Notes: generated from the sequence alone by a model not told the origin. 39,820 nucleotides of DNA from Lachnospiraceae bacterium (GCA_022764445.1 JALERT010000082.1:1-39820); one strand, 5' to 3'. Positions 8,203 through 19,695 are shown, counted from the first letter of the stretch. Made by a program: numbers and translations.

Positions 8203-8919
8203 TTATTCTACAAATGTGCTGTTGGTTTTAATTATACTTCTTTGAACAGCATCTTTTGAATTTTTCCATGGGGCATCTTCGTTTCTATAATCAAATTTAT
8301 CAATAAACCATTCAAGATCGTCAGTTACTCTTTTTATATTTTCAAAGTAAATTTCATTAAGTGTTTTAATAAAATCATTTAGTTTTGCACCTGAAAGAGA
8401 TTTCTGGGCTTCATCATAAAGCATGCCATAATGTTTTGTACAAAATCCTTTAGAATTTTTAAATTTGTCACGAAAAGCATCATCTGTCTGATAGCAGTGA
8501 AGAACAGTCACTATATATCTTTCAAACATATTATTAATTCTGTTACATATATAGCATGAATTATCAAGATTATTAATATAATTAGTTACCGGTGACTGTT
8601 CATTTTTCTTGAATATGGATTTTTTTGATATATTGTCGGATTTAGAAAGCTTTTCAAGTGACTTTATGGTATGTTTCATATGTGTATGAAGCATTAAAGC
8701 TACTCCCAGACGATTCTGGCAGTCATAAAGACGCTTTATATGGTTAGCACAAAAACCTGTTTTATCTGTTTCCATACGTATATCATCTTCCATATAGCTT
8801 GGACCTAGAGTAAATTCTATAGCTTCATCTTCAATTTCTTTATACATCTGACAAAGGGGACATTCACAATCTTTATCAAATGCATCATTTACCGGTATTG
8901 TATATAGCTGTTCTTTCAA
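8203..8919 (-). CDS. DUF6062 protein with duplicated CxxC/CxxH modules
   Basis: A 238-residue soluble protein of the DUF6062 type (start MKEQLYTIPVNDAFDKDCEC). It carries two tandem copies of a metal-ligand pattern: Cys20-Cys23 (CPLC) with Cys57-His60 (GFCANH), and Cys122-Cys125 (CYIC) with Cys160-His163 (GFCTKH). The spacing is almost the same (34 and 35 residues from second Cys to third), and each CxxH is followed by a LYD sequence. This suggests an internal duplication of a CCCH zinc-binding or redox module. Function is unknown; there is no signal peptide or membrane helix. The start is TTG, 9 nt after GGAGG. It has its own promoter and shares a structured leader with lepA. Confidence 0.8.
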   Translation of the reverse strand: MKEQLYTIPVNDAFDKDCECPLCQMYKEIEDEAIEFTLGPSYMEDDIRMETDKTGFCANHIKRLYDCQNRLGVALMLHTHMKHTIKSLEKLSKSDNISKKSIFKKNEQSPVTNYINNLDNSCYICNRINNMFERYIVTVLHCYQTDDAFRDKFKNSKGFCTKHYGMLYDEAQKSLSGAKLNDFIKTLNEIYFENIKRVTDDLEWFIDKFDYRNEDAPWKNSKDAVQRSIIKTNSTFVE

Positions 8920-8943
8920 TATAGATTACCTCCTTTTTATATG

Positions 8944-9007
8944 ATGTTTTCTTGGAATCTCTCTTGCACCTGCTTTTGCGGCTGCAAGAGAGACTCTGAG
9001 AGAACAT
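8944..9007 (-). ncRNA. Structured 64-nt leader shared with lepA (copy 1)
   Basis: On the minus strand this runs from ATGTTCTCTCAGAGTCTCTC to GATTCCAAGAAAACAT. It aligns without gaps to 22880-22943 ahead of lepA, identical at about three quarters of positions. The inner stem pairs GTCTCTCTTGCA with TGCAAGAGAGAT (12 pairs, one G-U); the outer stem is partly paired. The conserved block AAAAGCAGGTGCAAGAG lies at the apical 3' side. It sits 24 nt before the DUF6062 start codon and begins 33 nt after the predicted -10 box, so it should be part of the 5' UTR. It could be a cis-regulatory RNA or a palindromic repeat; no known riboswitch class is recognised. Confidence 0.65.
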
Positions 9008-9039
9008 TATGTTCTTTATCTTTTGGAATGAATAGCTTA

Positions 9040-9068
9040 ATTATATCGTATTATGATATGTAAAGCAA
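9040..9068 (-). promoter_or_regulatory. Sigma-A-type promoter for the DUF6062 gene
   Basis: On the minus strand: TTGCTT (9068-9063), a 17-bp spacer and TATAAT (9045-9040). Transcription would start near 9033, giving a leader of about 114 nt that contains the conserved hairpin. Confidence 0.65.
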
Positions 9069-9273
9069 TGATTACAGTTCACACTATATCAGCAAAAGAT
9101 AATGGCTGTTATTAATGTAAATTGCAGTTGCATAATATTTGTGAAAAAGAAAATGAAGTTGAGAAAGAATAATTTTTATAAAATAAAAAAGAGAAAAAAT
9201 GAGATTTAATGAGAAATAATAAGATAAGGGAAGATATATGATGATATACATTGAATTTACAGTAAGATGGATA
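9069..9273. other. Gene-free purine-rich stretch between divergent promoters
   Basis: About 200 bp with no supported gene. At 9070-9083 is ATTACAGTTCACAC, matching the end of the dispersed repeat family (copies at 4601 and 22747) but too short to count as a copy. The remainder is A/G-rich on the plus strand, with no hairpin or open frame of note. Confidence 0.5.
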
Positions 9274-9302
9274 TTGCAGAAATCGTATAAATGAAATATA
9301 TT
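9274..9302 (+). promoter_or_regulatory. Sigma-A promoter of groESL
   Basis: TTGCAG (9274-9279), a 17-bp spacer and TATATT (9297-9302). The expected transcription start near 9309 lies immediately before the CIRCE operator, the usual HrcA-controlled layout. Confidence 0.75.
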
Positions 9303-9312
9303 ATGACTATGG

Positions 9313-9339
9313 TTAGCACTCAGAAAGAGCGAGTGCTAA
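9313..9339 (+). promoter_or_regulatory. CIRCE operator (HrcA binding site)
   Basis: TTAGCACTC, 9 nt, GAGTGCTAA: an exact CIRCE inverted repeat. HrcA repressor binds this element and releases it under heat or misfolding stress; it lies in the groES 5' UTR, 31 bp before the start codon. Confidence 0.97.
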
Positions 9340-9342
9340 TAA

Positions 9343-9657
<315 letters not shown>

Positions 9658-9669
9658 TATATAAATTAA

Positions 9670-11316
<1,647 letters not shown>

Positions 11317-11357
11317 TAAATACTTAGTTAAAAATAAGAATGGTTTAACAATATTTT

Positions 11358-11396
11358 GGAAGGGTATCGTTAAGACGATATCCTTCCGTTGTTTTC
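11358..11396 (+). terminator. Terminator after groL
   Basis: GGAAGGGTATCGT (11358-11370) pairs with ACGATATCCTTCC (about 11375-11387) with one bulged G, followed by GTTGTTTT. Confidence 0.8.
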
Positions 11397-11425
11397 TGAT
11401 ATAGTGTGACTGTGACATTTTAGAT

Positions 11426-11639
11426 GTAACAGTTCAGCCTTCCATTCACTACATTCATAAAACCTGCCAGCAGTTGTTATATTAAAAAAATACTTTAGTT
11501 ATGAACTGCTGTCAGTCGCTGCATTGCAGCTTATGTTTTATTCATTACGTGAATGAAAGGCTATTCTACCATATAAATAATAGATAGTATACCGAGCAAG
11601 CTCGAATACTATCTATTATTTATATGGCTGAACTGTTAC
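11426..11639 (+). repeat. 214-bp repeat with terminal inverted repeats and long hairpin (copy 2, most complete)
   Basis: The ends are GTAACAGTTCAGCC (11426-11439) and its exact reverse complement GGCTGAACTGTTAC (11626-11639). Inside are a GCTGCATTGCAGC palindrome near 11517-11530 and, at 11569-11627, a perfect 22-bp stem (arms 11569-11590 and 11606-11627) around the CGAGCAAGCTCG tip. No coding potential is visible, so this is a MITE-like or structured intergenic element. No target duplication is obvious. It fills most of the 408-bp space between groL and the acyltransferase; the rest holds the groL terminator and a promoter. Confidence 0.75.
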
Positions 11640-11653
11640 AGTTCAGATTAATA

Positions 11654-11682
11654 TTGCAAATAAAAACATAATGATTTATAAT
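11654..11682 (+). promoter_or_regulatory. Sigma-A promoter for the acyltransferase gene
   Basis: TTGCAA (11654-11659), a 17-bp spacer and TATAAT (11677-11682). It starts 14 bp after the repeat ends. The open-frame ATG at 11671 falls inside this promoter, so translation must begin further downstream. Confidence 0.7.
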
Positions 11683-11724
11683 ATACTCTGTTTTGTAAAA
11701 TTTATGAGCAAAATGGAGAATATT

Positions 11725-12810
11725 ATGAAGGAGAGAATAAAATACATTGATGCAGCAAAGGGAATAGGAATGCTGATGATAATGTTAGGTCACATAACGG
11801 TATATGATAATCCAGTTGATACATGGATGTCCTCATTTAAAGTGTCACTCTTTTACATTATATCAGGTTTTTTGATGAGCTATTCAGGTTCTGTAAAAGG
11901 AAGGAATTTTAAAAACTTTCTTTCAAAGCTTTTAAATTCTCTTGCTCTTCCCTATCTTACGTTTAGTATTATAGGTATAATATTTAAGACTGCTTGTGTT
12001 TTGCTAAAACATCAGCCAATGACAGAAGTTTTTTCTGTTTTTTGGGAATACTTAATGGATTGCATATTTCTTAAGGGTATTAATTCAATGTGGTTTATAC
12101 CATCACTTTTCATAGGCGAAATTGTTTTTTTCTGGATTGTCAGAAGTCCAAAAGTAATAAAAATAATATATGGAATTTTTGGTGTATTTGCAATTACATT
12201 AACTAATATGCTTACAGGTTTTACTGAAAATACAATAACAGCTGTATCACTTAGCTGGATAAAAGAAGATGTGATACGTTTAATAAATGCAACAGGGAAA
12301 AGTCTTTGCGCAGCATGGTTTATTGGTGCCGGATATATAATCTATATTTTTTATAAAAAGATAACAGAAAAAAATATTAAGCTTGCATTAGGAAGTATAT
12401 TATCTTTAATAAACATTGTATTATCACAGATTAACTTAGATGTCGATATTAATAGCTTAAAAGAGGGAACCTATACATATTTATTCTATATATGTGGTAT
12501 AATTGGAACTCTTGGTGCGATAATGATTCTTGATTATCTCTCTTCATATATTAATATGGATCTGATAAATTATCTTGGAAAAAATTCGCTTATAATTATG
12601 TGTACTCATACTGTGCTTGGAATGAGGTCTGTAGCATATTCAGGCTGGTCATATGTGGCATATATGCCTGATACAGGAAATTTAGAGTACATATTTAAGT
12701 GTTTAATTGTACTTATTATACTTATTTTTATAGAGTGTGGTATAATAACATTTATTAATAGGTATTGCCCATTTCTTATAGGAAAAAGCAAAATAATAAC
12801 TAAAGAGTAG
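11725..12810 (+). CDS. Acyltransferase 3 family membrane protein
   Basis: A 361-residue multi-pass membrane protein of the acyltransferase 3 (OafA/NolL-like) family, which moves acetyl or other acyl groups onto surface sugars or glycolipids. The N terminus KERIKYIDAAKGIGMLMIML followed by GHI has the family's D-A-A-K-G and the first-helix His thought to be catalytic. About ten hydrophobic segments follow, with a conserved-type SMWFIPSLFIGEI around residues 120-132 and a late LGKNSLIIMCTHTV segment. ATG at 11725 is chosen because GGAG (11715-11718) is 6 nt before it and because earlier ATGs lie at or just after the promoter. The substrate cannot be told. The next gene starts 14 nt downstream. 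Confidence 0.85.
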   Translation: MKERIKYIDAAKGIGMLMIMLGHITVYDNPVDTWMSSFKVSLFYIISGFLMSYSGSVKGRNFKNFLSKLLNSLALPYLTFSIIGIIFKTACVLLKHQPMTEVFSVFWEYLMDCIFLKGINSMWFIPSLFIGEIVFFWIVRSPKVIKIIYGIFGVFAITLTNMLTGFTENTITAVSLSWIKEDVIRLINATGKSLCAAWFIGAGYIIYIFYKKITEKNIKLALGSILSLINIVLSQINLDVDINSLKEGTYTYLFYICGIIGTLGAIMILDYLSSYINMDLINYLGKNSLIIMCTHTVLGMRSVAYSGWSYVAYMPDTGNLEYIFKCLIVLIILIFIECGIITFINRYCPFLIGKSKIITKE

Positions 12811-12824
12811 AAGGAGATTTTTTT

Positions 12825-13319
12825 ATGGAAGAATTATATTCAGAAACTTATTTGAATGCTAAACCGTCATTTAAGAGAATGACTGCAAGAATTTGTCTCA
12901 TTACATTATGTATTTTGTTGCTTGTTATTCTTAGTTGTACATTAGGATTTATAGGACTGTCTACATCAATATTAATTGATGTTCTGATTATATATTTCCT
13001 GCCAAGTACAAAGATAGCTTACGAGTATATATTTGTAGACGGGCAGATTGACTTTGATATGATAATAAAAGGTGAAAAGAGAAAAACAAAAAAGAGAATT
13101 GATCTTGAAAAGGCAGAATTAATCACGCGTGAGGGTTCACCTGCATTATACAATTATAAAAATTCGCCTTTGTTTGATTATTCATCAGGAAATGAAAATG
13201 ATGAAAATTATATTATTGTAGTAAGAAATGAAAATGGAACACAGAGAATAAAATTTACTCCTGATGAAAAAATGTTATCTAACATAAAAACAAAAGCAAA
13301 AATGAAATTTCAAGCTTGA
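12825..13319 (+). CDS. Small membrane protein, DUF6106-like (function unknown)
   Basis: A 164-residue protein. Two adjacent membrane helices cover about residues 20-65 (ICLITLCILLLVILSCTLGF and LIDVLIIYFLP). The cytoplasmic C-terminal domain contains YEYIFVDGQIDFDMIIKGEK and KKRIDLEKAELITREG, a beta-rich pattern resembling the PH-like part of DUF6106 proteins of Lachnospiraceae. That family assignment is from recall and tentative. A strong AAGGAGA site precedes the ATG, and the 14-nt gap to the acyltransferase gene implies a shared transcript, though a functional link is not shown. Confidence 0.6.
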   Translation: MEELYSETYLNAKPSFKRMTARICLITLCILLLVILSCTLGFIGLSTSILIDVLIIYFLPSTKIAYEYIFVDGQIDFDMIIKGEKRKTKKRIDLEKAELITREGSPALYNYKNSPLFDYSSGNENDENYIIVVRNENGTQRIKFTPDEKMLSNIKTKAKMKFQA

Positions 13320-13363
13320 CAGATTTATCAATTAAGCCTTATAATTGTTAAAATTACTCAATC

Positions 13364-14932
<1,569 letters not shown>

Positions 14933-14941
14933 TTTTATAAA

Positions 14942-15646
14942 ATGAAAAAACTTTCAAAAGCTAAAAAACGTGAAATAAGACGTTTTATGGTACTTGGACT
15001 GTCTGTAGTTATTATAACAGCTGCTTTGATAAGCATCGGATATAAAATCATAATGGCATTTTATATCCATGCACATAAAGAAACAGATACAGTCAGTATT
15101 GATTATTCAGAGTATAATGTACCAAAACCAGATATCATAGATATGTTTCTTACGAAAAATAAAAATTCAAGACCGGGAATAGCACTTAAGAATGTTAATG
15201 GTATTGTTATACACTATACGGCAAATCCCGGAACGGATGCAGAGGCGAACAGGAATTATTTTGAAGGAAGAAAAAATGAAGCAGATATCAGTGCAAATAA
15301 AGTGAGCAGTCATTTTATAATTGGTATTGATGGGAAAATTATACAATGCATTCCTTTAAATGAGATTGCATACGCATCTAATGACAGAAATACAGATACA
15401 ATTTCTATTGAATGTTGTCATCCGGATTCAAGTGGAAAGTATTCTAAAAAGACATATAGTTCGCTTGTACATCTGTCTGCATGGTTATGTGGAAAATTCC
15501 ATTTAGGAAGAGCAGATATTATAAGGCATTATGATGTTACAGGTAAGATGTGCCCTTTATACTATGTTAAGCATGAAGATGCCTGGTTATCATTAAAAAA
15601 AAGTATTTGGAAGTATTTTTTGCGTTATAAAACAGACTCTAAATAA
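14942..15646 (+). CDS. Membrane-anchored N-acetylmuramoyl-L-alanine amidase (Amidase_2)
   Basis: A 234-residue zinc amidase that cleaves the bond between MurNAc and L-Ala in peptidoglycan. A Lys/Arg-rich start and membrane helix (about residues 15-37, VLGLSVVIITAALISIGY-like) anchor it facing outward. The Amidase_2/PGRP domain has GIVIHYTANPG with ligand His91, SSHFIIGIDGKIIQCIPLNE, the ISIECCHPD strand, and RHYDVTGKMCP with ligands His196 and Cys204. It begins 9 nt after guaB and uses a weak Shine-Dalgarno inside the guaB end, so it appears translationally coupled to guaB. That pairing is probably one of transcription rather than pathway. Confidence 0.88.
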   Translation: MKKLSKAKKREIRRFMVLGLSVVIITAALISIGYKIIMAFYIHAHKETDTVSIDYSEYNVPKPDIIDMFLTKNKNSRPGIALKNVNGIVIHYTANPGTDAEANRNYFEGRKNEADISANKVSSHFIIGIDGKIIQCIPLNEIAYASNDRNTDTISIECCHPDSSGKYSKKTYSSLVHLSAWLCGKFHLGRADIIRHYDVTGKMCPLYYVKHEDAWLSLKKSIWKYFLRYKTDSK

Positions 15647-15657
15647 TTAGAATAGAA

Positions 15658-15699
15658 CAGGGAAAACTGTATTTTTTACAGTTTTCCCTGCTTTTTTTT
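15658..15699 (+). terminator. Strong terminator after the guaB-amidase unit
   Basis: CAGGGAAAACTGT (15658-15670) pairs perfectly with ACAGTTTTCCCTG (15678-15690), followed by C and eight T. Confidence 0.93.
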
Positions 15700-15752
15700 G
15701 TATAATTTGCATATTGTAATATGAAAAATAAACAACTATAATAGTTCTAAAA

Positions 15753-15782
15753 TTACATGTGAATTAAAAAATACTGTACAAT
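15753..15782 (+). promoter_or_regulatory. Possible promoter for the surface protein gene
   Basis: TTACAT (15753-15758), an 18-bp spacer and TACAAT (15777-15782), 42 nt before the start codon and after the preceding terminator. Confidence 0.4.
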
Positions 15783-15824
15783 CTATGGGGATTCGTTTGT
15801 TTATATGACGGGAGGATGGTGCAG

Positions 15825-18800
15825 ATGAAATTTAATGAGAATATGTTAAAAAAGATTAGATATTTTATTAGTTTTGGTTTCATGATTGTGTTTGCTGTTG
15901 TATTAGGTTTATCTACGAGTTATATCAAATCTGATGCAGAGGATAAGCATCAGGATATAGGTATGCATGATTATGAAAAAGAGAGTGTCTCTAAGGTTGG
16001 TGTAAAGATAATTATTGATGGAAAAGTTGTTGATTATGCTTTTGATTTGTGGATTAAGAGACAAGATTATACATGGGATGTTTCTAGTTGTTATATAACG
16101 AATAATATTATAATTGATAATTCTCGTAAAAAAGGAGATACAAACAGATATTCGATCTCATGGGAAAATTTAAGTAAGGTAATTCCTGATGATTGTAATA
16201 TAACTTTAAGTGTATATAAAAACGGAGAATGTATAAGACGTATGTCAGAGAATACATATGATAAAACATCTTATATGGAAGATTATTCCTTATTAGAAAT
16301 GAAAAATAATGATCAGAAAAAATATTTAAAATTATGTAGTTACTTGGAATCATCTGAATCGTATGTTTTCGATATTACAACTGCTGCCAATATAGGAAAA
16401 GACAGAGATGTAAAAGCTTCTACTGAATATAGCAGTATTGTTAAGGATGGATATGCATTTTATGATATGTTTTCACAAAAATATATTATAGAAAAGCTTC
16501 CTGATGTAATATATTGTGATGATGACAATTATATGTATCAGTTTCTTGGATGGTATATGGAAGAGAATGGTTCTGAAAAGCTTTTGCAAGTAGGAGGCAG
16601 TGTATCTCTTGGAGATTCAATTTATGCAAAATGGAGAAAGATTAATAAAAAGTATACTGTAACATTAGTTGATAAGGTTATAATAGGAGATTCAGAGGAG
16701 ATACTTGGAACGCAAAGTGTGCAGGTTGAATATGGAGAAGAGGTAAAAGCATCAGATTATCTTGGAAGTGATACATCTGCAAATGCATATTATCAGGGAA
16801 GATATTATACAGGAAAAGAAGATGCTATTGTTGTTTCAAGTGTTGAATCATTAAATACTGTTTCTAGATATTTTGAAAACAATGTTTGCAATGTAAATGT
16901 TGTTGATAAGATAATGTCAGGACCAAATGAGGGAAAAATATTAGGAGAAACAACGATTAAAAGAGGATATTCTGAGAAGGTATATGGAGAAGATATAGGC
17001 TGTGATAAAACAATTGGAAGATATTACACAGGATATATTTATTCAGATTGTTCCGAACTTACTGTTAGTTCAGATGGTGATACAGTATACAGATATTTTG
17101 AACCGATATCATATAGTATAGAATTTGATGGGAATGGTGCAACATCCGGTGATATGACTAATGATACAGAATACTTCTATGATGTAGAATATAATCTTCC
17201 TGTTAATAAATTTATAAAAGAGAGCAAGGTGATTTTGAATAAAAATGCAGATGATGCAGAATTAGATTTATCTTCAATTAATGTGGAAAATGAGTTTACT
17301 GGATGGTCAAAAGAAAAAGAAAGTGCAGTTATATATAAGGATTCAGATTCCTTTAAAAATATAAAAAGCGAGAATGTAACAGAAAAGCTGTATGCAAACT
17401 GGAAAGCAAATGATTTCTCAATAAGCGTTATTCCAGAAAGAAAAGGATATATATTTGCAGGATGGTCAGAAAATCCTACTGATAAAAATGGAAGTACAAG
17501 TTTTAAAATTACGAGTGACAAAGAACTTTATGCAGTTTGGATTCCGGATAGTCAGGAATACACTATTCAGATATTGAAAGAAACAAAAGATGGCAGTTAT
17601 GAATTGGCAGAAAGTATAGTAAATAAAAAAGAAATAGGAGAAATTATAAAGTTTTATGATTTAGCAATGCCTAAAGATAAATATACCGGTTATATCCTTA
17701 ATGAGAAGAAATCAGATAAGGAAGTAAATGTTGAAAGTGACGGATCAGCAATTATAAAAGTATATTATGACAGATGCAGGTATGCTGTAAATTATATTGG
17801 ATGTATAGAGGGTAATGAAAGTGTTGTTGCAACTGATGGAGCAATATCTGGTGTATCATACGAGCTTCCAAAGGTTATCGGCAAGGTAAACAATCCTAAT
17901 AGATATAAGGACAGCAATGGCATAATATATAATCCGGGAGATAAGATTACTATCAATGAAAATATAAATATTTATCCACAGTTTAAAATTTCATATGATG
18001 ATAAGAGCTGTCCGGATGTATATGTTAATTATGGCGAAAATGTAACTCTTAATGAAAATAAAAAGACTGGGTATAATTTTGAAGGATGGTACAGTGATAA
18101 AGAATTTAAGAATTTCCTAGGTAGTTCTCAGGGAATATTTAAAAATGTTGTATCTGATATAACGATTTATGCAAAGTGGTCAGAACCTTTGAAGTACAAT
18201 ATAACATATGACTTAAAGGATAGTGGTATTATAATCATTAATGGTGATGTTAAATCTTATACATATATGGAAAAAGTTTTACTACCTACAGAAAATCAGA
18301 TGATAATTCCGGAAGATTGTAAGTTTGAAGGATGGAGATATGAGGAATCAGATGAAATTATCAGTGAGATAAAAGAAGGGGAGTATGGTGATAAAAAACT
18401 CTGTATCGTTGTAAAAAAGGAAGAACAGAATCCTAATGATAATTCTAACAATACTGGAGATGTAGGAAAAGATAATCAGAATAGTGTCTCTGATAATAGT
18501 AACAATAGTAGTTCTGGCGAAAATAATTCAAACGGGGATAAAGGTGAAGATAAAAAGCCTGAATCAATTGAAAATAATAGTACTGTTAAAAAGTCCAGTG
18601 TTGTTAAAAAAGGCAGTAAATACACAATTAAAAATATAAATTATATTGTTACAAAATCAACAGGCAATAGCAGAGAAGTCAAAGTTATAGGATTAAAAAA
18701 GAGTACAAAAACACTTGTTATACCTGATACTGTCACAATAAAGGGAAAGAAGTACAAAGTTACTTCTATTGGTGATAAAGCTTTTGATAAATGTAAATCT

Positions 18801-19040
18801 ATAAATACAGTAAGTATTGGAAGTAATATTACTTCGATTGGAAAAGAAGCTTTTTATAAGTCGTCAAATATAAAATCAATAACCATTAAGAGTAAAGTCG
18901 TAAAAAGTATTGGAAAGAATGCATTTGCCGGGCTTAAGAATAAATGTGCCATAAAAATTAGTGCTAAGAGTAAATCACTGAAAAAGGTTTATAAGTCAGT
19001 ATTATCGAATAAAAAGGTTATAGTTAAGAAATATAAATAA
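15825..19040 (+). CDS. Large surface protein with InlB/MucBP-like repeats and C-terminal leucine-rich repeats
   Basis: A 1071-residue exported protein. A basic start and hydrophobic segment (about residues 13-33) form a signal peptide or anchor. Listeria-Bacteroides/InlB-type repeats are recognised by GW and YAKW/YANW endings (FLGWYMEEN, then IYAKW near 205-277; FTGWSKEKE, LYANW, FAGWSENP, LYAVW near 428-577; FEGWYSDKEF, IYAKW near 725-789). Between them lie two MucBP-like units (about 277-351 and 353-428) sharing the pattern VxxVDKxxxG and ending SRYFE/YRYFE. A Ser/Asn-rich linker (about 865-925) precedes a BspA-type LRR_5 region (about 973-1058; TSIGDKAFDKC, TSIGKEAFY, KSIGKNAFAG). There is no LPxTG motif. 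The likely role is adhesion or host-polysaccharide contact. GGAGG at 15811-15815 favours ATG 15825 over ATG 15816. Confidence 0.82.
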   Translation: MKFNENMLKKIRYFISFGFMIVFAVVLGLSTSYIKSDAEDKHQDIGMHDYEKESVSKVGVKIIIDGKVVDYAFDLWIKRQDYTWDVSSCYITNNIIIDNSRKKGDTNRYSISWENLSKVIPDDCNITLSVYKNGECIRRMSENTYDKTSYMEDYSLLEMKNNDQKKYLKLCSYLESSESYVFDITTAANIGKDRDVKASTEYSSIVKDGYAFYDMFSQKYIIEKLPDVIYCDDDNYMYQFLGWYMEENGSEKLLQVGGSVSLGDSIYAKWRKINKKYTVTLVDKVIIGDSEEILGTQSVQVEYGEEVKASDYLGSDTSANAYYQGRYYTGKEDAIVVSSVESLNTVSRYFENNVCNVNVVDKIMSGPNEGKILGETTIKRGYSEKVYGEDIGCDKTIGRYYTGYIYSDCSELTVSSDGDTVYRYFEPISYSIEFDGNGATSGDMTNDTEYFYDVEYNLPVNKFIKESKVILNKNADDAELDLSSINVENEFTGWSKEKESAVIYKDSDSFKNIKSENVTEKLYANWKANDFSISVIPERKGYIFAGWSENPTDKNGSTSFKITSDKELYAVWIPDSQEYTIQILKETKDGSYELAESIVNKKEIGEIIKFYDLAMPKDKYTGYILNEKKSDKEVNVESDGSAIIKVYYDRCRYAVNYIGCIEGNESVVATDGAISGVSYELPKVIGKVNNPNRYKDSNGIIYNPGDKITINENINIYPQFKISYDDKSCPDVYVNYGENVTLNENKKTGYNFEGWYSDKEFKNFLGSSQGIFKNVVSDITIYAKWSEPLKYNITYDLKDSGIIIINGDVKSYTYMEKVLLPTENQMIIPEDCKFEGWRYEESDEIISEIKEGEYGDKKLCIVVKKEEQNPNDNSNNTGDVGKDNQNSVSDNSNNSSSGENNSNGDKGEDKKPESIENNSTVKKSSVVKKGSKYTIKNINYIVTKSTGNSREVKVIGLKKSTKTLVIPDTVTIKGKKYKVTSIGDKAFDKCKSINTVSIGSNITSIGKEAFYKSSNIKSITIKSKVVKSIGKNAFAGLKNKCAIKISAKSKSLKKVYKSVLSNKKVIVKKYK

Positions 19041-19085
19041 AAATTTATTATGAAAAGATAATTAAATAAAATACAGTATAATTTT

Positions 19086-19128
19086 AAAGCAGGGTAAGCA
19101 TAAATAAAAGGATGGATTACCCTGCTTT
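19086..19128. terminator. Bidirectional terminator between surface protein and dCMP deaminase genes
   Basis: AAGCAGGGTAA (19087-19097) pairs with TTACCCTGCTT (19117-19127) around a 19-nt loop; it serves two convergent genes. Confidence 0.75.
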
Positions 19129-19140
19129 ATCAAAAAAGGA

Positions 19141-19623
19141 TTATAAATTAAGTGAAACTGTTCTATTAATACGAGAGTATTCACGAAATGAAATTCCAGC
19201 CGATTTCATCATGCGTTTGGCTGCTATGACAGAGGGTGTATCGGCATATTTATCACTCATATATATTACTTCATGTATACCTGATTGGATAAGTGCCTTG
19301 GTACATTCATTACATGGAAACAGGGTTGTATATATTTTTGCATTTTTTAGATCAGCTCCTGTATAGTTGAGTAAAGCATTTAGTTCTGCATGGCATACAT
19401 ACAGGTATTTTGTATCAAGAGAATCGTCAGCTTCACGTTCCCATGGATATTCATCATCGGAACATCCAATTGGCATTCCGTTATATCCGACAGAAAGTAT
19501 TTTGTTATCTTCACTTACTATACAAGCGCCTACGCTTGTGTGTGGATCTTTACTTCTTTCAGCTGACAAAAGGGCAATTCCCATAAAATATTCATCCCAT
19601 GTAAGATACTGGTCTTTTTTCAT
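19141..19623 (-). CDS. dCMP deaminase family (ComE-like cytidine deaminase)
   Basis: A 160-residue zinc deaminase. The zinc site has HAE (CHAELNALLNY, His78 and catalytic Glu80) and FPCNEC (Cys104, Cys107). The substrate side includes DPHTSVGACIVSEDNKILSV, GYNGMPIGC and the WEREA segment typical of dCMP deaminases, which convert dCMP to dUMP for thymidylate synthesis. A GGAGGTACAC site precedes the ATG. It lies downstream of rpsT on the same strand, but the rpsT terminator lies between them, so expression depends on read-through or an unseen promoter. The B. subtilis relative is comEB; competence is not implied. Confidence 0.88.
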   Translation of the reverse strand: MKKDQYLTWDEYFMGIALLSAERSKDPHTSVGACIVSEDNKILSVGYNGMPIGCSDDEYPWEREADDSLDTKYLYVCHAELNALLNYTGADLKNAKIYTTLFPCNECTKALIQSGIHEVIYMSDKYADTPSVIAAKRMMKSAGISFREYSRINRTVSLNL

Positions 19624-19641
19624 GTGTACCTCCGTTAAAAT

Positions 19642-19678
19642 AAAAAAAGAACTGCCTACACCGAAAGACAGCTCTTTT
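19642..19678 (-). terminator. Terminator after rpsT
   Basis: On the minus strand AGAGCTGTC pairs with GGCAGTTCT (one G-U pair) and is followed by a T-rich run ahead of the dCMP deaminase start. Confidence 0.75.
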
Positions 19679-19695
19679 TCTTGTATTTTTATTAA

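Noticed and set aside
9070-9083. Seventh copy of the GTAACAGTTCA repeat
   Set aside because: Only about 13 bases match and the neighbouring sequence does not align; chance or remnant cannot be told apart.
9140-9260. Possible small gene in the purine-rich region before groES
   Set aside because: Only very short frames (for example six codons) occur and none has a ribosome-binding site.
11671-11724. N-terminal extension of the acyltransferase from the ATG at 11671
   Set aside because: This ATG overlaps the TTGCAA-17-TATAAT promoter, so it would not be in the mRNA.
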